Both the position numbers and the translations under genes were made by a program. The notes beneath the pieces were generated by a model. That model was not told the DNA's origin. It saw nothing but the letters and a program-made list of their open reading frames with translations, and did no database searches. DNA of 64,000 bases from Panax quinquefolius. Lineage: Eukaryota > Streptophyta > Magnoliopsida > Apiales > Araliaceae. The stretch spans positions 134,015,575-134,079,574 of the forward strand of contig CM035163.1 in assembly GCA_020205615.1 (NCBI GenBank), read 5' to 3'. Below, piece by piece: positions 11,940-23,400 of the stretch. Positions within the stretch are counted from its first letter, which is position 1. Each line of letters opens with the position of its first letter.

Positions 11940-12085
11940 TCTCATATTAATGAATTTCTCATTCCGCTGTAGTTATTTGTTAAAAACTTATATATGTTGT
12001 TTAACATTTTCTAAATATCTGCTTTGTCACTGTTGAAGGATAAAAATAACTTTATTTTTTGTTATTCTAGTCATGATATTCTTTA
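11940..12085 (+). mobile_element. old chromovirus-type LTR, middle fragment
   Basis: Phrases TTAATGAATT, CTGTTGAAG, TAGTCATGATATTCTTTA match, in order, the LTR at 50320-50450. The matching continuation TTATTTGAGCTCACC lies beyond the inserted solo LTR at 16424, confirming that 12091-16423 was inserted into this older LTR. Confidence 0.7.
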
Positions 12086-12090
12086 GTAGT
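12086..12090. repeat. target-site duplication GTAGT (left)
   Basis: GTAGT here is repeated exactly at 16424-16428, bracketing the solo LTR. Confidence 0.85.
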
Positions 12091-12316
12091 TGTGACGTCC
12101 CCAAAATAGGTCCAATCCATCCAACCCATTTTGAGTCGCCAAATACATGGTACAGAAAACAACTACAACTTTATTACTACAATTGTCGTGGAAAATACAA
12201 CAACACATATGTTGTGAGTTTTGATACAAATATATACCAACTGTGACTCTCATCTCAACCTTGGATAAAGACGTCACAATGACACCTTACATAAAGGTAC
12301 AATTCGATAACCTGTT

Positions 12317-12739
12317 TTAGAAATTAAAATATCTCGGGAAGTGCTCAAGGAAACCTTCGTACATGGGAGGCCATGCGTCTAGGTTATGATAGATATCATA
12401 TGTCCACAGAATTATCCTTGGTTGACCCAATAGACCCCAAAGAAAAACGAGAAGATTACTATCATGTTCTTTCCATGGTGAGTCTTCTTCTTGACATATA
12501 ACTATCTCCACTGTCTGCAATTGAAAATTATATTTCAACCAAACTCCAAGATTATATAGGTAGTGCTCATAGATATACTCAGCAAGTGGATGTGCACAAC
12601 CCTGTCTTATGATAACGCGAGGTTGTATGTCATTAAACATCTTGTATGATAGTGGCAAAACACCCTTCCAACGTTGGGTTCGCTTCACCCTATTTGATTC
12701 ACCAAATATAACTATTAAATGACGTATAAAATACAACAC
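12317..12739 (-). CDS. unrecognised 140-residue ORF inside the giant LTR
   Basis: I do not recognise the product. The frame lies in the transcribed R-U5 part of the minus-strand solo LTR. The other copy of the same LTR has the same frame at 45279-45545 (88 residues, first 83 or so alignable). Its remainder is readable in another frame after a 1-bp difference. Shared blocks include NDIQPRVIIRQGCAHPL, EYIYEHYLY, LGVWLKYN and QLQTVEIVICQ. Between the copies many residues differ, including several non-conservative changes, so constraint is not obvious. It could be a captured host exon, an LTR-encoded peptide or a chance frame. No Met context, signal peptide or domain is recognised. Confidence 0.3.
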   Translation of the reverse strand: MLYFIRHLIVIFGESNRVKRTQRWKGVLPLSYKMFNDIQPRVIIRQGCAHPLAEYIYEHYLYNLGVWLKYNFQLQTVEIVICQEEDSPWKEHDSNLLVFLWGLLGQPRIILWTYDIYHNLDAWPPMYEGFLEHFPRYFNF

Positions 12740-13282
12740 ACTTATCTAAAGATCTCAATAAAATTATTTTCATACTGTTTAGGGAAAACCTCAACAGCTA
12801 TAGACCACCGTTCTATTCTCCTGTTACCCCCGTTCGACCCAGCTACACTCTTATTACCTAAAAGAAATTATGAAGCAAAAGGGTGAGCACAAATAGCCCA
12901 GTAAAGAATATCATGACTAAAGATAATTAAATTATCAATAGCCTTCGTCAGTAATAAATCAAAGATTTAGAACATATGATAGATGATAAAACTTTTCAAC
13001 CATAGTTGCAGCGGAATGAACAATCCATTAGAAGAGTCAAATAGACCATAAAGTCTATTATCTTCTCCATGTTAAAAGTTTACCAACAATATTTTATTCC
13101 TGTAACATCAATCAACAGTTCCTGTCCATAATCAAGTGAATAACTCATAATCATAATTGTGGTTCTAAATTCCTCTTCTCATCCAGGACAAAGATAATTT
13201 TCATCATCTGTCTTTATCTGAAACATCAAAGATCATGGTTATACCAAATCACAGTTCCTGTTCATAATCATACTAATAAATT

Positions 13283-13510
13283 CATCTTTCCACTACGGAC
13301 CAAAGATATTCATTAACAATTTATCTTTGCACTATATGCCAAAGATATTCAACAACAGGTCATCTTTGCACTTACAGGTCAAAGATATTCAACAATAGGT
13401 CATCTTTGCATTACGGGCCAAAGATATTCAACAACAGGTCATCTTTACACTACGGACCAAAGATATTCATCAATAATTCATATTTGCACTACAGACCAAA
13501 GATATTAATA
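13283..13510. repeat. tandem array with GCACTAC core in the solo LTR
   Basis: About six imperfect units of ~37-45 bp of the form CATCTTTGCACTACGGGCC followed by AAAGATATTCA. Each unit is self-complementary (ATCTTTG...CAAAGAT). The same array recurs at 46090-46235, 38660-38815 and, inverted, at 50020-50215. Confidence 0.8.
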
Positions 13511-13856
13511 TCTCAAAGAAATACATAATCATTTCAGAATTTATATAAACCATAATTATAATCATATTGATCAATTCACCTTTGCACTTAAGCTAAAAAT
13601 ATTCAATTGTAAATTCAATGGTCATGATCATACCGGTCCAATCGATTCAACTTTGCACTTCATCGGCAAAAGAGAACCCATAGTCACGATCATACCAATA
13701 ATCTACCCATCTTTACACTCAAGTCGAAGAAAATTTTTCACCGGGATTATAAAAATGTTATATAGGATAATAAAATAATATGATCAAAACATGGATTTAA
13801 TTTCAAGAGTAAGATTCATAAATCAACGATAATTTGGTCAGAAAAAGAAACCAATT

Positions 13857-14050
13857 TTGTCATGAATAGTACCCCGTGAATAGTAACTCGTGAATAGTAA
13901 CTCGTGACTAGTAACTCATGAATAGTAACTCGTGAATAGTAACTCGTATTCGTACATAGTACCATATACGTAAATAGTATAATATACCTAAATAGTGTCA
14001 TATACATGAATAGTGTCGTATATGTGAATAGTATCGTATACGTGAATAGT
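13857..14050. repeat. tandem array of GAATAGTAACTCGT units
   Basis: About a dozen 14-16 bp units of the form GTGAATAGTAACTC and variants (GTACATAGTACCATATAC). The array gives rise to a spurious Tyr/Leu-rich frame on the minus strand. Confidence 0.85.
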
Positions 14051-15026
14051 AACCCCGAAATAAAAAGATAAAGTTTCACAATAAAATCTATATCAATATT
14101 TATAACACCTTAATCCAAATGTTATAAATCACTTAATAATCTCATAATCTAATATTATTAATATTACAATTATATTTTAATTATTTCTTAAACTTATAAA
14201 TAATTTATTTTAATTGTTTACACTTTATTAATTAATGCATTTAATCATCCTAAAATGCCAAACTCATAAGATTTCATCACCAATAACCAAAACCTTCATA
14301 AAAAATCTGCATATACCTTATATAGAATTCCAAGCCATAAAATCCTATTTTTCAATTTTGTTACTTCACATAACATATTTAATTTATTTACTCATAACTA
14401 GTCTATTTTCATGAAAAATATCAAATCAGTCCCAGAAAAATTTCTTTTTTGAGATTTAACAGAATATAGTCCCATATTGAACATATATTTTTCTTGAAAT
14501 TTTTAAAATTCATTTACTATTTTTTATATGGCCAAAACTGTCGAATATTTAGACATTTATCATAAACTGTACTTTTTTCCAAAAATTCTAAAATTTACAG
14601 AGTATACTGCTATTATATACATGTACTCCCAATAAAAATTTTACCAATTTTGGAGTTAACCCCAAGGATTTATAAGGGTTTACTTTTAAAATAGCTTTTT
14701 CCCATAAAATTCATAACTCATAATCTATACATCCAAAAATTGCCATTTTTGGATACAATCTAGAAAACTCATCAAATTATTATTTCAAAATTTTCCAGAA
14801 TTTTTGAGGGTCGGAAAAATTACGAAACTAAAAAACATATTAACCCTTACAATCCCTTACCTCAAAAGAGCAGTATTTCTGACTGAAATATCGGATGTAA
14901 AGCCGAAAGAAACTTACACTGAATAGAAACTCTCAAAGTATCTAAATACTCATAAAAATATGCTCAATAATATAGAGAGAGAAAACTTATGTTTCTGGTG
15001 TGATATTCAATTCTAACCTAAGCACC

Positions 15027-15034
15027 TATTTATA
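15027..15034 (-). promoter_or_regulatory. TATA box of the solo LTR
   Basis: TATAAATA on the minus strand. An equivalent box in the same sequence context (CTATAAATAG near TTAGAATTGAA) occurs in every LTR of this family here. Confidence 0.65.
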
Positions 15035-16423
15035 AAAAAATGCTAGAATGTCAAAGGAGATTAAATAATAATATAATATTATTTTTATTCCTTCACTTCT
15101 ACGCCCACCCATTTTGATCAAACAATCAACCACCTCTAGTGGCCCCCACTAATTTAGCACATGTTTTATACACCAACCAAAAGTGGGTCCCACCTAATTT
15201 TAATAATAAAATTTATTTTTTGAAATTTTAGTAATTCATAATAAATAGTCCTTTTATCAGAAAAATATGAATTTTATGTCCATTCCATTCGAAATCGAAT
15301 TCTCTACAACTTTGTAGCTTTAAGTTTTTCCAAATTCAAGGCAGAAAATATCCGAAATTCACAAACGGATGATTTTTAACACCTTTTAAAATTCATAACA
15401 AATCATGCGTTAATTTTTAATGGTTCAAAATTTGTGGACATATACTCAACTTATATATGTTTAACATATCCAAAAATCACAACGATTCAACGGTCGGATT
15501 AAAATTATAACTCACGCAATAGAGCTTTAAGAACACTGATTTGATTTTTAATGTCTCCATTCCGTCAAAATACTAAAAAAAATACCTCAGCATTAATTCC
15601 TTCATTTATAACCACATAAATAAATCCATCATTTATATCCACATCAAATAAATATTTTCTTATCATATAAATCAATAATTAATTATTCACAAATAATATT
15701 ATAGAATCACAACAATGACAACTAGGCAGTTCCCAGGAAAGAGGGGGCTTTCCGATAAGGATTTCTCCTTACTGGCGCGCAATTAGATGACCAAACCTTT
15801 CCTTGACAGAACTTTCTAGACATTGCCAATAATGCTATCTAATAATATTTTTCAAATAATATGAATTATTGATCCGATAATGTGAAATCTTGTCTGATGA
15901 CAATTATTGAAACAACAATAATATAAAATATCAACGCAGCAATTATTGACCCAATAAAATAAAATATTGAACGAAGAATTACTTATAACAATTATTGAGT
16001 AGTGCCTTCATATGTAAGAATCAATAATTCAAAATCTTTGTGCAATACCGTGTCTTTCTTGTCTTGTGCCACGCGTATTCTTCGTATTTTAACCACTAGG
16101 TATTCCAACAGTGTTAACGGTAACTACTACGCCGTAATTTATAAAAACTCAAACTTGTCGTTTTCTTCATCCGAAAGCGGTTATTAGTTATAGGGCCCAC
16201 AATGGTCATGTCAGTCAAATGCGAATATTCCCCGACAATAAGAATATTTCACGACCGAACGAATATTCCCCGACAATAACGAATATTTTATAGCCACTTG
16301 CTTATTTTGAAAAAAATTCATATATCACCATTAACTTTAACTTTTTATCAATTTAACCATTTACTGAATAACAATTATAAGAAAAATTAAATACTTTTAT
16401 TTCATAAAATTTGGGGTCTTACA

Positions 16424-16500
16424 GTAGTTATTTGAGCTCACCTTTTTATTTTTAATTCTTTTTAGGAAATGAGATTATAATTAGGGCTACCGGGGAGAGT
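16424..16500 (+). mobile_element. old LTR fragment between two insertions
   Basis: Starts with the right GTAGT duplication. TTATTTGAGCTCACCTTTT matches the old LTR phrase AGTTGAGCTCACCCTTTT at 50458. Only 77 bp separate the two younger insertions. Confidence 0.65.
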
Positions 16501-17619
16501 ATGGATGTGACGCCCCCAAAATTAGGTATACATCACCCATCTTGGGTCGCCACTTACATGGTACAGAATTTAAATACAACTTATTAACATAAGCATGCTG
16601 TGTACAATACGACATAAAGCTGTGAGTTTAAATACAAATATAAATACTAGATATTATACAAACTCAAAAAAAAAAGTCCTCATTACAATTATTATCACAC
16701 TATTTCACGAATAGTGAGGACTACTAATGCTATCTTGGTGACCATCACTTTCGTTTCCCAGACTCGTCCCAAATATATTCTCATTTTCCAAGAGAAACGG
16801 TGAAAGAAAGGGTGAGCTCAACTAGCCCATAAGAAATATTATGACTAAGATAATGCGAGAATAAATTATCAATAGTCTTCAACAATGTTAAACCGATAAA
16901 ATACAATAGACAACCAGGTTTAAGCTGCGGTGAATAAGCAATCCATTAAAAGAGTCAAGTAGAAAATAAAGTCTATTATCTTTTAGGTTTTAAAGGTTTT
17001 TCATCAACTTTATTATAGTTTGAGACTCGACTTTAATAAATATTCCACATCATCGAATCACCCCGCACTACTGACCGATGATATTCTTTAGTATCACGAC
17101 CACAATTATTCATGCACTACGGGCCAAGAATATTTGTGTATTCATTAATAATCATGATCATGCCAACAATCGTCCACCAATGCACTACTGACCCTCGAGG
17201 ATTTTTATCACATCATTTGTAACATTACTACCAAATGATTACACGAAAAAAGTCTCTGGTCATAATCATACCAAGTCCATCTATGCACTTCAGAATACGA
17301 CGATGACTTTCAACATAATATAAACATGAGGATGATGACAATGATATAAGAATTCAATAAAACAAGTTCAAGAATTATTTTATCTAGGAATTATTAACGT
17401 CCAAATTATCAACATGATCTTGTTTTGTAGAGTAAAATTCAAGAATGATCGGAAGAATATTTCCATGAAAAGATCTTTGGATGAAACGCAAATATCAAGG
17501 ATATTCCACTAATTTAATGGAGTATAGAAGTCAAAGTTTTAACCAATTGGGTATAATAAAGAATAGAATAACAAAAGAAATCACCATATGCATGCGATAG
17601 AAGCCTTGCAGCATGTTAT

Positions 17620-17900
17620 TCAACAGAATAATAAATAACGGAACCCGTCCCACAGAAAGCGCACCAGACGGGATGTTCCAACGAAATAATAAAGAAGGGA
17701 ACCAGTCCGGCGTAAAACACACGAGCGGGATGTTCCAATGAATAATAATAAAGATTTTAACCAGTCCTGGTGTAAAACACTGCGAGCATGGATGTTCCAA
17801 CAGAATAATAATAAAAGACGGAACCAGTGCGGTGTAAAACACATGTATATGATGTTCCAATGAATAATAGAAGAATGTCACCAAGTATAGAATTAAACTC
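17620..17900. repeat. ~62-bp tandem repeats in the LTR
   Basis: Four to five units, each with GATGTTCCAAYGAATAATA and a GGTGTAAAACAC phrase. The same array is in the partner LTR at about 25000-25270. Confidence 0.85.
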
Positions 17901-18119
17901 AGCGTATCTGAAGTTATTCCAATGAATAATAAGCAATGGAATAACAACAGTTCTCTTCATGAATAAGAAAGAATAACACCCTTACATTTGGTAGGAGATT
18001 GAATCTGCAAAGATGGTGTAGTAACAAAATACTCTTCTTCTTTCTCTCTTATTCTCTCTATACTTTCTCTCTCTATAGCTTGAATGAATTAAGTGAAAAA
18101 TAATGAAGCCCTAGACCTC

Positions 18120-18127
18120 TATTTATA
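18120..18127 (-). promoter_or_regulatory. LTR TATA box
   Basis: Minus-strand TATAAATA in the context TTCTATAAATAGAGG, followed by a CT-rich leader. The partner LTR has the same box at 25502-25509. Confidence 0.65.
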
Positions 18128-18244
18128 GAAGATTTCTAGCTTAGCTTTTCTTGCCGTGTGAAAAAGGCAAGTGGCTTGACGACTAATGATGTGAAAATAA
18201 AAGTGGTTTGGCCTTTTGTAATGTGAAACGACAAGTGGTTCGAC

Positions 18245-18425
18245 GTCTGGTAAAGGTAATTACTATTAACGAAGGTAAATACTATTGACGAAGGTAAATA
18301 CTATTCACAAGGGTAATTACTATTGACGAAGGTAATTACTATTGACGAAGGTAAATACTATTCACAAGGGTAATTACTATTGACGAAGGTAATTACTATT
18401 GACGAAGATAAATACTATTGACGAA
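18245..18425. repeat. GGTAAATACTATTGACGAA tandem array
   Basis: About nine units alternating GACGAAGGTAATTACTATT and CACAAGGGTAATTACTATT. Repeated with indels at 25635-25810 in the other LTR. Confidence 0.85.
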
Positions 18426-19052
18426 GAGACTCTTAGATGATGACATATGAGCCCCCCATAAAATAATCAAACTTACCACAAATCATTTTATTTTCATCAA
18501 CACATATTTAATCTTTCAACAATTATTAATCATTTATAACTTGTCGTCTCAATTATTGATTTAATACTATAACATATTATACAGATGATACTGTGACAAT
18601 AATTGAATCAATAATATAAGAGATATGATCAAAGAATTCTTGTAGCAATAATTGAGCATAAAATGAGTGACTTCTCACGTAAGCATCAATAATCAATCTA
18701 CCGTGTCTACTTATGCAACCACGTGTATTCTTCAGTACTTTTACCGTAGGGTAGTTCAACAGTTTTAACGGTAACACCTCCGTAGTTATTTTTATAAAAT
18801 ATTTTTGTCGTTTTCTCAATCCGAATGATAATTACATTATAAGGGTCCACCAATGATTGAGTAGTTGTACTAATATTCCCTAATAAAATGAATATTTCCC
18901 GACCAAACGAATATTTTATAACAACTTGCATACTTTGCAAAATTTATAAATATTACCCACAACTATAACATTATATCAAATTTATTCCATAATATTCAAA
19001 ATAATATTTATAGAAAAATTCTTCTTTATTTATAAAAAGTTTGGGTCTTACA

Positions 19053-19066
19053 ACCTCCCTTCTTAT
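19053..19066 (-). promoter_or_regulatory. polypurine tract of the Tekay-type element
   Basis: Minus-strand AAGAAGGGAGGT directly precedes the 3' LTR start TGTAAGACC. This is the plus-strand priming site used in reverse transcription. Confidence 0.75.
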
Positions 19067-19099
19067 GAAATTTAGCCCTCGAAATTAGTGGTACGATAC

Positions 19100-19369
19100 T
19101 GGTATGTCGAAGAGGTAAGGATACCTTGATTTCATTTGATTCTAACTCCCAAGTCATTTCCTCAACATCGTGGTTCCTCCACAAAACTTTGACTTGAGGT
19201 ATAACCTTGAGCGTAGAATATGTTCCTTCTTATCCAAAATTTGAACAGGAACCTCTTCATACGTCAAATCTTCCGCTATTTCGTTCGATTCTAACTCAAT
19301 AATATGGTTCGGGTCTTTCACATATTTACGTAACATAGATATGTGAAAAATGTTATGAACACGAGACAT
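19100..19369 (-). pseudogene. chromodomain end of Tekay-type polyprotein
   Basis: The frame 19154-19369 contains HNIFHISMLRKYVKDP and the block EDLTYEEVPVQILD that ends the integrase region in Tekay-type elements. In the neighbouring frame the minus strand reads KVLWRNHDVEE and TWELES, the core of the chromodomain that ends chromovirus integrases and can steer insertion to heterochromatin. A frameshift separates the two parts. Confidence 0.82.
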
Positions 19370-19515
19370 ATTTGGCGGTAAAGGCGAGTCTATAGGCCAC
19401 GGTTCTACTCCGATCGAGGATTAAAATGGACCGATGAATCGAGGATTAAGTTTTCCTCTCTTTCCAAATCTTGTAACTCCTTTCCATGGAAGCAACTCTT
19501 AACAACACACGATCT

Positions 19516-20288
19516 CTATATCGAATTCCACGTCCTTTCGATGAAGATCAGCATAACTCTTTTGTCGATTTTGTGAGGTTTTATACGTTGTCGGATCGTT
19601 TGAATATTTTCCGTAGTCATACGTACCAACTCCGGTCCCAACAACGTTGCTTCACCCACCTCATCCCAGCATACTGGAGAACGACACTTTCTTCCATACA
19701 ACGCTTGAATGGAGCCATGCCAATACTTGCTTGATAAGCTGTTGTTGTGGGAAAACTCCACCAATGGTAAGAACTTGTCCCAACTCCCTTGAAATCAAGG
19801 ACACAGAGTCTTAATAGATCTTCAAGAGTTTGAATAGTCCTCTCCATTGTCCGTCCGGTCCGTCTGAGGATGATATCTTAGAAAGCTAAATCGTAAGTCT
19901 GTGCCCATAGCTTTTTGCAAACTAACCCAAAATCGTGAAGTGAATCTTGGGTCTCGATCGAAAACTATGGATACCAAGATACCATGCGATCTTACAATCT
20001 CGTTTATGTACATACGAGCAAGACGTTCAAGTGTATAAGTTTCTCGTATCGGTAAGAAATGAGCGGACTTGGTCAATCTATCAACAATGACCCATATCGC
20101 GTCAATGCCTTGAGAAACCTTAGGAAGGCCGTGCTTGAAATCCATGGTAATGTGCTCCCACTTCCATTCCGGAATTTCAAGTGGTTGCAATGGACCTTTT
20201 GGTACTTGATGCTCCGCTTTAACTTCGTTGACAAGTTAGACACCTTGAGATAAACAGCGCTTCTCTCTCTTTCATATTGCTCCACCAA
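19516..20288 (-). pseudogene. Ty3-type integrase, frameshifted
   Basis: The core domain reads [10 protein letters not shown] (first catalytic Asp), then [16 protein letters not shown], then [13 protein letters not shown] (second Asp), all in 19822-20190. The catalytic Glu block ([12 protein letters not shown]) is in another frame at 19617-19847, showing a frameshift at about 19840. Downstream fragments (LVGEATL/GPELVRMTTENI type) lie in 19516-19764. Inactive as read. Confidence 0.88.
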
Positions 20289-20686
20289 AATGTATGGCGA
20301 ATATCATGATACATTTTGGTACTCCCGAGATGGATTGCAAATGGTGTGTTGTGCGCTTCCATCATGATATTATACTTTAAATTAGGGTCGTTAGGAACAC
20401 AAATTAGGAGTTGACTTGAAGTATTCCTTCTTCATCGATTCTTGCTTCCTAAGATATAGCACCTTCTTGCACTTTCTTCCTCATCGCATCGGCTCCAGTG
20501 CAGTAGCTTGGCGAACTTTTTAACTTTATCGATTAAAGTCGGTTCTACTCAGTATACTATTTATCATCACATGCGTCTCTGGAGTCTTTAACTCTATCTC
20601 CATTCTTTGCAAGTCACACAAAATGGGCCTTTGCGTTGACAATATCGCACTTCGTGCTTGCATATGATTTTCTACTCAATCGTCAC

Positions 20687-21257
20687 CTACCACGTTCGCT
20701 TTTCGGGATGGTATTGGATGGTATGATCATAATATTTCAACAGTTCAAGCCAACGTCGTTGTCGCATGTTGAGTTCCTTTTGAGTGAAGAAATATTTGAG
20801 GCTTTTATGATCCGTAGAAGATCTCCACTTTCTCCCCATACAAGTAATGCCTCCAAATTTTAAGTCTGAAGACAATAACGGTTAACTCTAGATCATGAGT
20901 AGGATAATTCCTCTCATATTCTTTGAGTTGTCGCGAGGCATAAACTATAACTTTTCCATGTTGCATAAGAACACATCCCAACCCTTTGCCTTCAAGCATC
21001 ATTGTAGATGACAAATCCCTCCGAGCAGGATGGTATTGTCGAGCAAAAGTCTTTGAAATAAGTCTCCTCTTGAGTTCTTGAAAACTCTTCTCACATTCTT
21101 CGCTCAATAGAACTTTGTATCTTTCCGAGTCAATTTGAGTCGATGGAGTAGCGATTAGAAAATCCTTCCACGAATCTCCGATAATAACCAAATTAAGCGA
21201 GAAAGCTACGTGCTTGGTCCATTGATTTAGGTTGTTCCCGACTTTGAATAGCTTCAA
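20687..21257 (-). pseudogene. Ty3-type RNase H, frameshifted
   Basis: Two overlapping frames hold the domain. The first has [20 protein letters not shown] and [10 protein letters not shown] (20805-21257); the second has [20 protein letters not shown] then [11 protein letters not shown] (20687-20875). Both are hallmark plant Ty3 RNase H blocks. The break near 20820 disrupts the domain. Confidence 0.88.
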
Positions 21258-21299
21258 TCTTTCTTTGGGTCAACGGATATTCCATGACTTGATACCACG

Positions 21300-22010
21300 T
21301 GCCCAAGGAATGCTACTTCTTCAAGAACTCACATTTCTTCAACTTGGCATAAAGCTTATATTCACGAAGCTTTTGGAGTGTCGACCTCAAGTGTTGCTCA
21401 TGATCTTCACGGCTTTTGGAATAAATAAGGATGTCATCAATAAAGACGACCACAAAGTGATCTAAATATTCCTTGAATACTCGATTCATCATATCCATGA
21501 AGGCAAAGGGGAGCATTAGTCAATCCAAAGGACATGACTAGGAATTTATAATGCCCGTCTGGGAAGTTAAAGCCGTCTTTGGAATGTCGTGGTTCTAATC
21601 TTCAATTGGTGATATCCTAAGCGAAGATCTATCTTTGAAAAGAATTTGGCTCCTTGCAATTGGTCAAACAGGTCATCAATACGTGGTAATGGATACCTAT
21701 TTTGATGGTGACATGATTCAATTCCGATAATCAATACAAAGTCGCATACTCCCATCTTTCTTCTTCACGAATAGAAGCAGGGAGCACCCCAAGGAGAAGT
21801 ACTAGGACGAATAAAGCCAATGTTTAACAATTCCTGCAGTTGGGTCTTTAACTCCACGAAGTTCAATAGAGCCATTCGATATGGGGCTTTGGAAATAGGT
21901 TTTGTCTGGGGTTCAAGGTCGATACAAAATTCAATTTCACGCTCTGGGGTAGGCCGGGGAAGTTCTTGAGAATACGTCGGAAATTTATTAACAATAGAAA
22001 TATCGTTCAA
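21300..22010 (-). pseudogene. Ty3-type reverse transcriptase, frameshifted
   Basis: Blocks in order on the minus strand: PEREIEFCIDLEPQTKPIS and LLNIGFIRPSTSPWGAP (21765-22010), [20 protein letters not shown] then [12 protein letters not shown] (21567-21755), and FMDMMNRVF with [14 protein letters not shown] (21313-21516), which holds the F-I-D-D catalytic motif near 21433-21444. At least three frame changes lie between them. Confidence 0.92.
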
Positions 22011-22025
22011 AACGGCGTATTTTGT

Positions 22026-22500
22026 TTAAATCATGACATGAGCTAAGAAAGCTTGACATCCGTTTTTCAATAAACGAATAGCTTTATGGCTTGAGATGAC
22101 CGTGATTGATTTTAATGGTTTGGTCGTTTGAATTTGCATAATAGGTTGATTAGGAATATGAAAGCTAACAACCTTACGAAAACAATCAATTTTTGCATGA
22201 TAAGTAGTTAACCAATCAATCCCTAGAATCACGTCAAATGCAAGTATTTTTAATGAAATAAGATCGACGGTGTAATGTGAGGGTACCGATTTGAACCAAA
22301 CAAGACTTATAAGCAAAGTGGATGTAATGAAGGTTTCTCCCAACGGAGTTTCCACAGATAAGTCAAAGTCTAATTTCTTGGTCAAATTTAATCGATGAGC
22401 GCAAGTAGGAGAAATAAAAGAATGGGTAGAACCGGTATCAAATAAAGTATAGACTTCATTAGAGTTTATGATAAGCTTACCCGTGATGACCTCATTCGGT
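22026..22500 (-). pseudogene. Ty3-type aspartic protease
   Basis: The minus strand reads TLFDTGSTHSFISPTCAHRL near 22380-22445 with the catalytic DTG, followed by LDFDLSVETPLG and FDVILGIDWL in the frame 22026-22385. Together these are the retropepsin domain that matures the polyprotein. This domain is the best preserved of the element. Confidence 0.9.
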
Positions 22501-22586
22501 TCCTTGCTCTTTGGGAGGTCACAACAAACGCTCTCCCTTGCTTTCTGGGTTTTGAATTTTACGGGATGGCCTTTGGTGCCTCCATC

Positions 22587-23400
22587 CTAGCTGAATTTGT
22601 CTTGATGGCGACAAAATCGAGCTAAGTGACCTTCTCTTCCACAATTATAACATGCTTTGGACGACATGACGCAGTTTGGACTGATGTATCCCTCTCCTCC
22701 GCATTTGAAGCATATGATAGGTGGTCTTTCTCCTTCCTTAACAATGGGTCTTTGGTCTTGACGTCTTTCCATCATTGTTGAATCTCCGTTTCTTGAAATG
22801 TCCATTCTTATTGTTTTGGCCTTGATTACCACCGGCGTGGTTACCATATCCGGCTTTGTTGATTCCCTCCACGCTTGTTGTCACCGCTTGATGACTACTA
22901 CCATTTGGTATTATAATTTTGCTTACAATTTGCTTCTCTTTTAGTTCATTGTTGACTCATTATCGCGCTCCACTAAGCGAGCCTTGTTTACAACATCTGA
23001 ATACAAACACGGTTTATGAGAAATAAGATGTTGGCGTATCTCCGACTTCAAACTCTTAAAAACATTCGCGCCATTCTCTCTTCATTATCCACCAAGTGGG
23101 GCGAACCGTGATAACTCCGCAAATTTTGCCTCGTATTGCGACACGGTCCATATTGTTTTGTTCCAACTTGATAAACTCCACCTCCTTCATGTGGCGAATA
23201 CTTTCGGGAAAGTATTTGTCGTTGAAACGACTCTGGAACTTCTCCCAAGATATCTTCATCTGACGGAGTTGAGTACGTTTCTGGATTCCCACCAATGTCT
23301 GCCTCTCCGCCTATGACATAAAAAGCGTGAAAAGGAACCTTTTGCTCCTCGGAGCATCCCAAGACATCAAATATCTTGGTAACTGTTTTATCCATGCTTC
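22587..23400 (-). pseudogene. Ty3-type gag with two zinc knuckles
   Basis: The frame 22587-22847 has two CCHC knuckles: CFKCGGEGYISPNC, in which the usual His is Tyr, and CYNCGREGHLARFC. Further upstream, KISWEKFQSRFNDKYFPES (23056-23295) is the capsid core typical of these gags. Frames overlap and shift between 23050 and 23400. Confidence 0.87.

Larger units (their letters stand above)
12091..16423 (-). mobile_element. 4.3-kb solo LTR of a chromovirus-type Ty3 element
   Basis: On the minus strand it begins TGTAAGACCCCAAAT (16423) and ends GGGGACGTCACA (12091), with a perfect 5-bp TSD and no internal region. A TATAAATA box lies near 15027-15034, so about 1.4 kb is U3 and about 2.9 kb is R-U5. 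It holds short tandem arrays (13283-13510 and 13857-14050) and a 140-codon frame (12317-12739). It is the same family as 44911-51602 and shares its ends and U3 style with the 2.5-kb LTRs. Confidence 0.88.
16506..19052 (-). repeat. 3' LTR of the Tekay-type element
   Basis: Minus-strand start TGTAAGACCC and end GGGGGCGTCACA. It contains a ~62-bp tandem array at 17620-17900 (unit marked by GATGTTCCAA and GGTGTAAAACAC), a GACGAAGGTAAATACTATT array at 18245-18425, and a TATAAATA box at 18120-18127. Open frames at 17531-17960 are by-products of the array. Confidence 0.92.

Noticed and set aside
13283..13510. CRISPR-like regularly spaced repeats
   Set aside because: This is plant nuclear DNA; the units are contiguous imperfect tandem repeats without unique spacers and lie within an LTR.
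13816..14079. 87-residue Tyr/Leu/Thr-rich frame
   Set aside because: It is the translation of the GAATAGTAACTCGT array.
17531..17960. Minus-strand frames of 67-138 residues rich in LLLF and WNI
   Set aside because: They are produced by the ~62-bp tandem array in the LTR. The homologous array at 25000-25330 gives a different frame, showing no conservation.
19486..21465. Plus-strand frames (19486-19734, 20059-20253, 20636-20863, 21232-21465)
   Set aside because: They are antisense shadows of the Ty3 pol genes on the minus strand.
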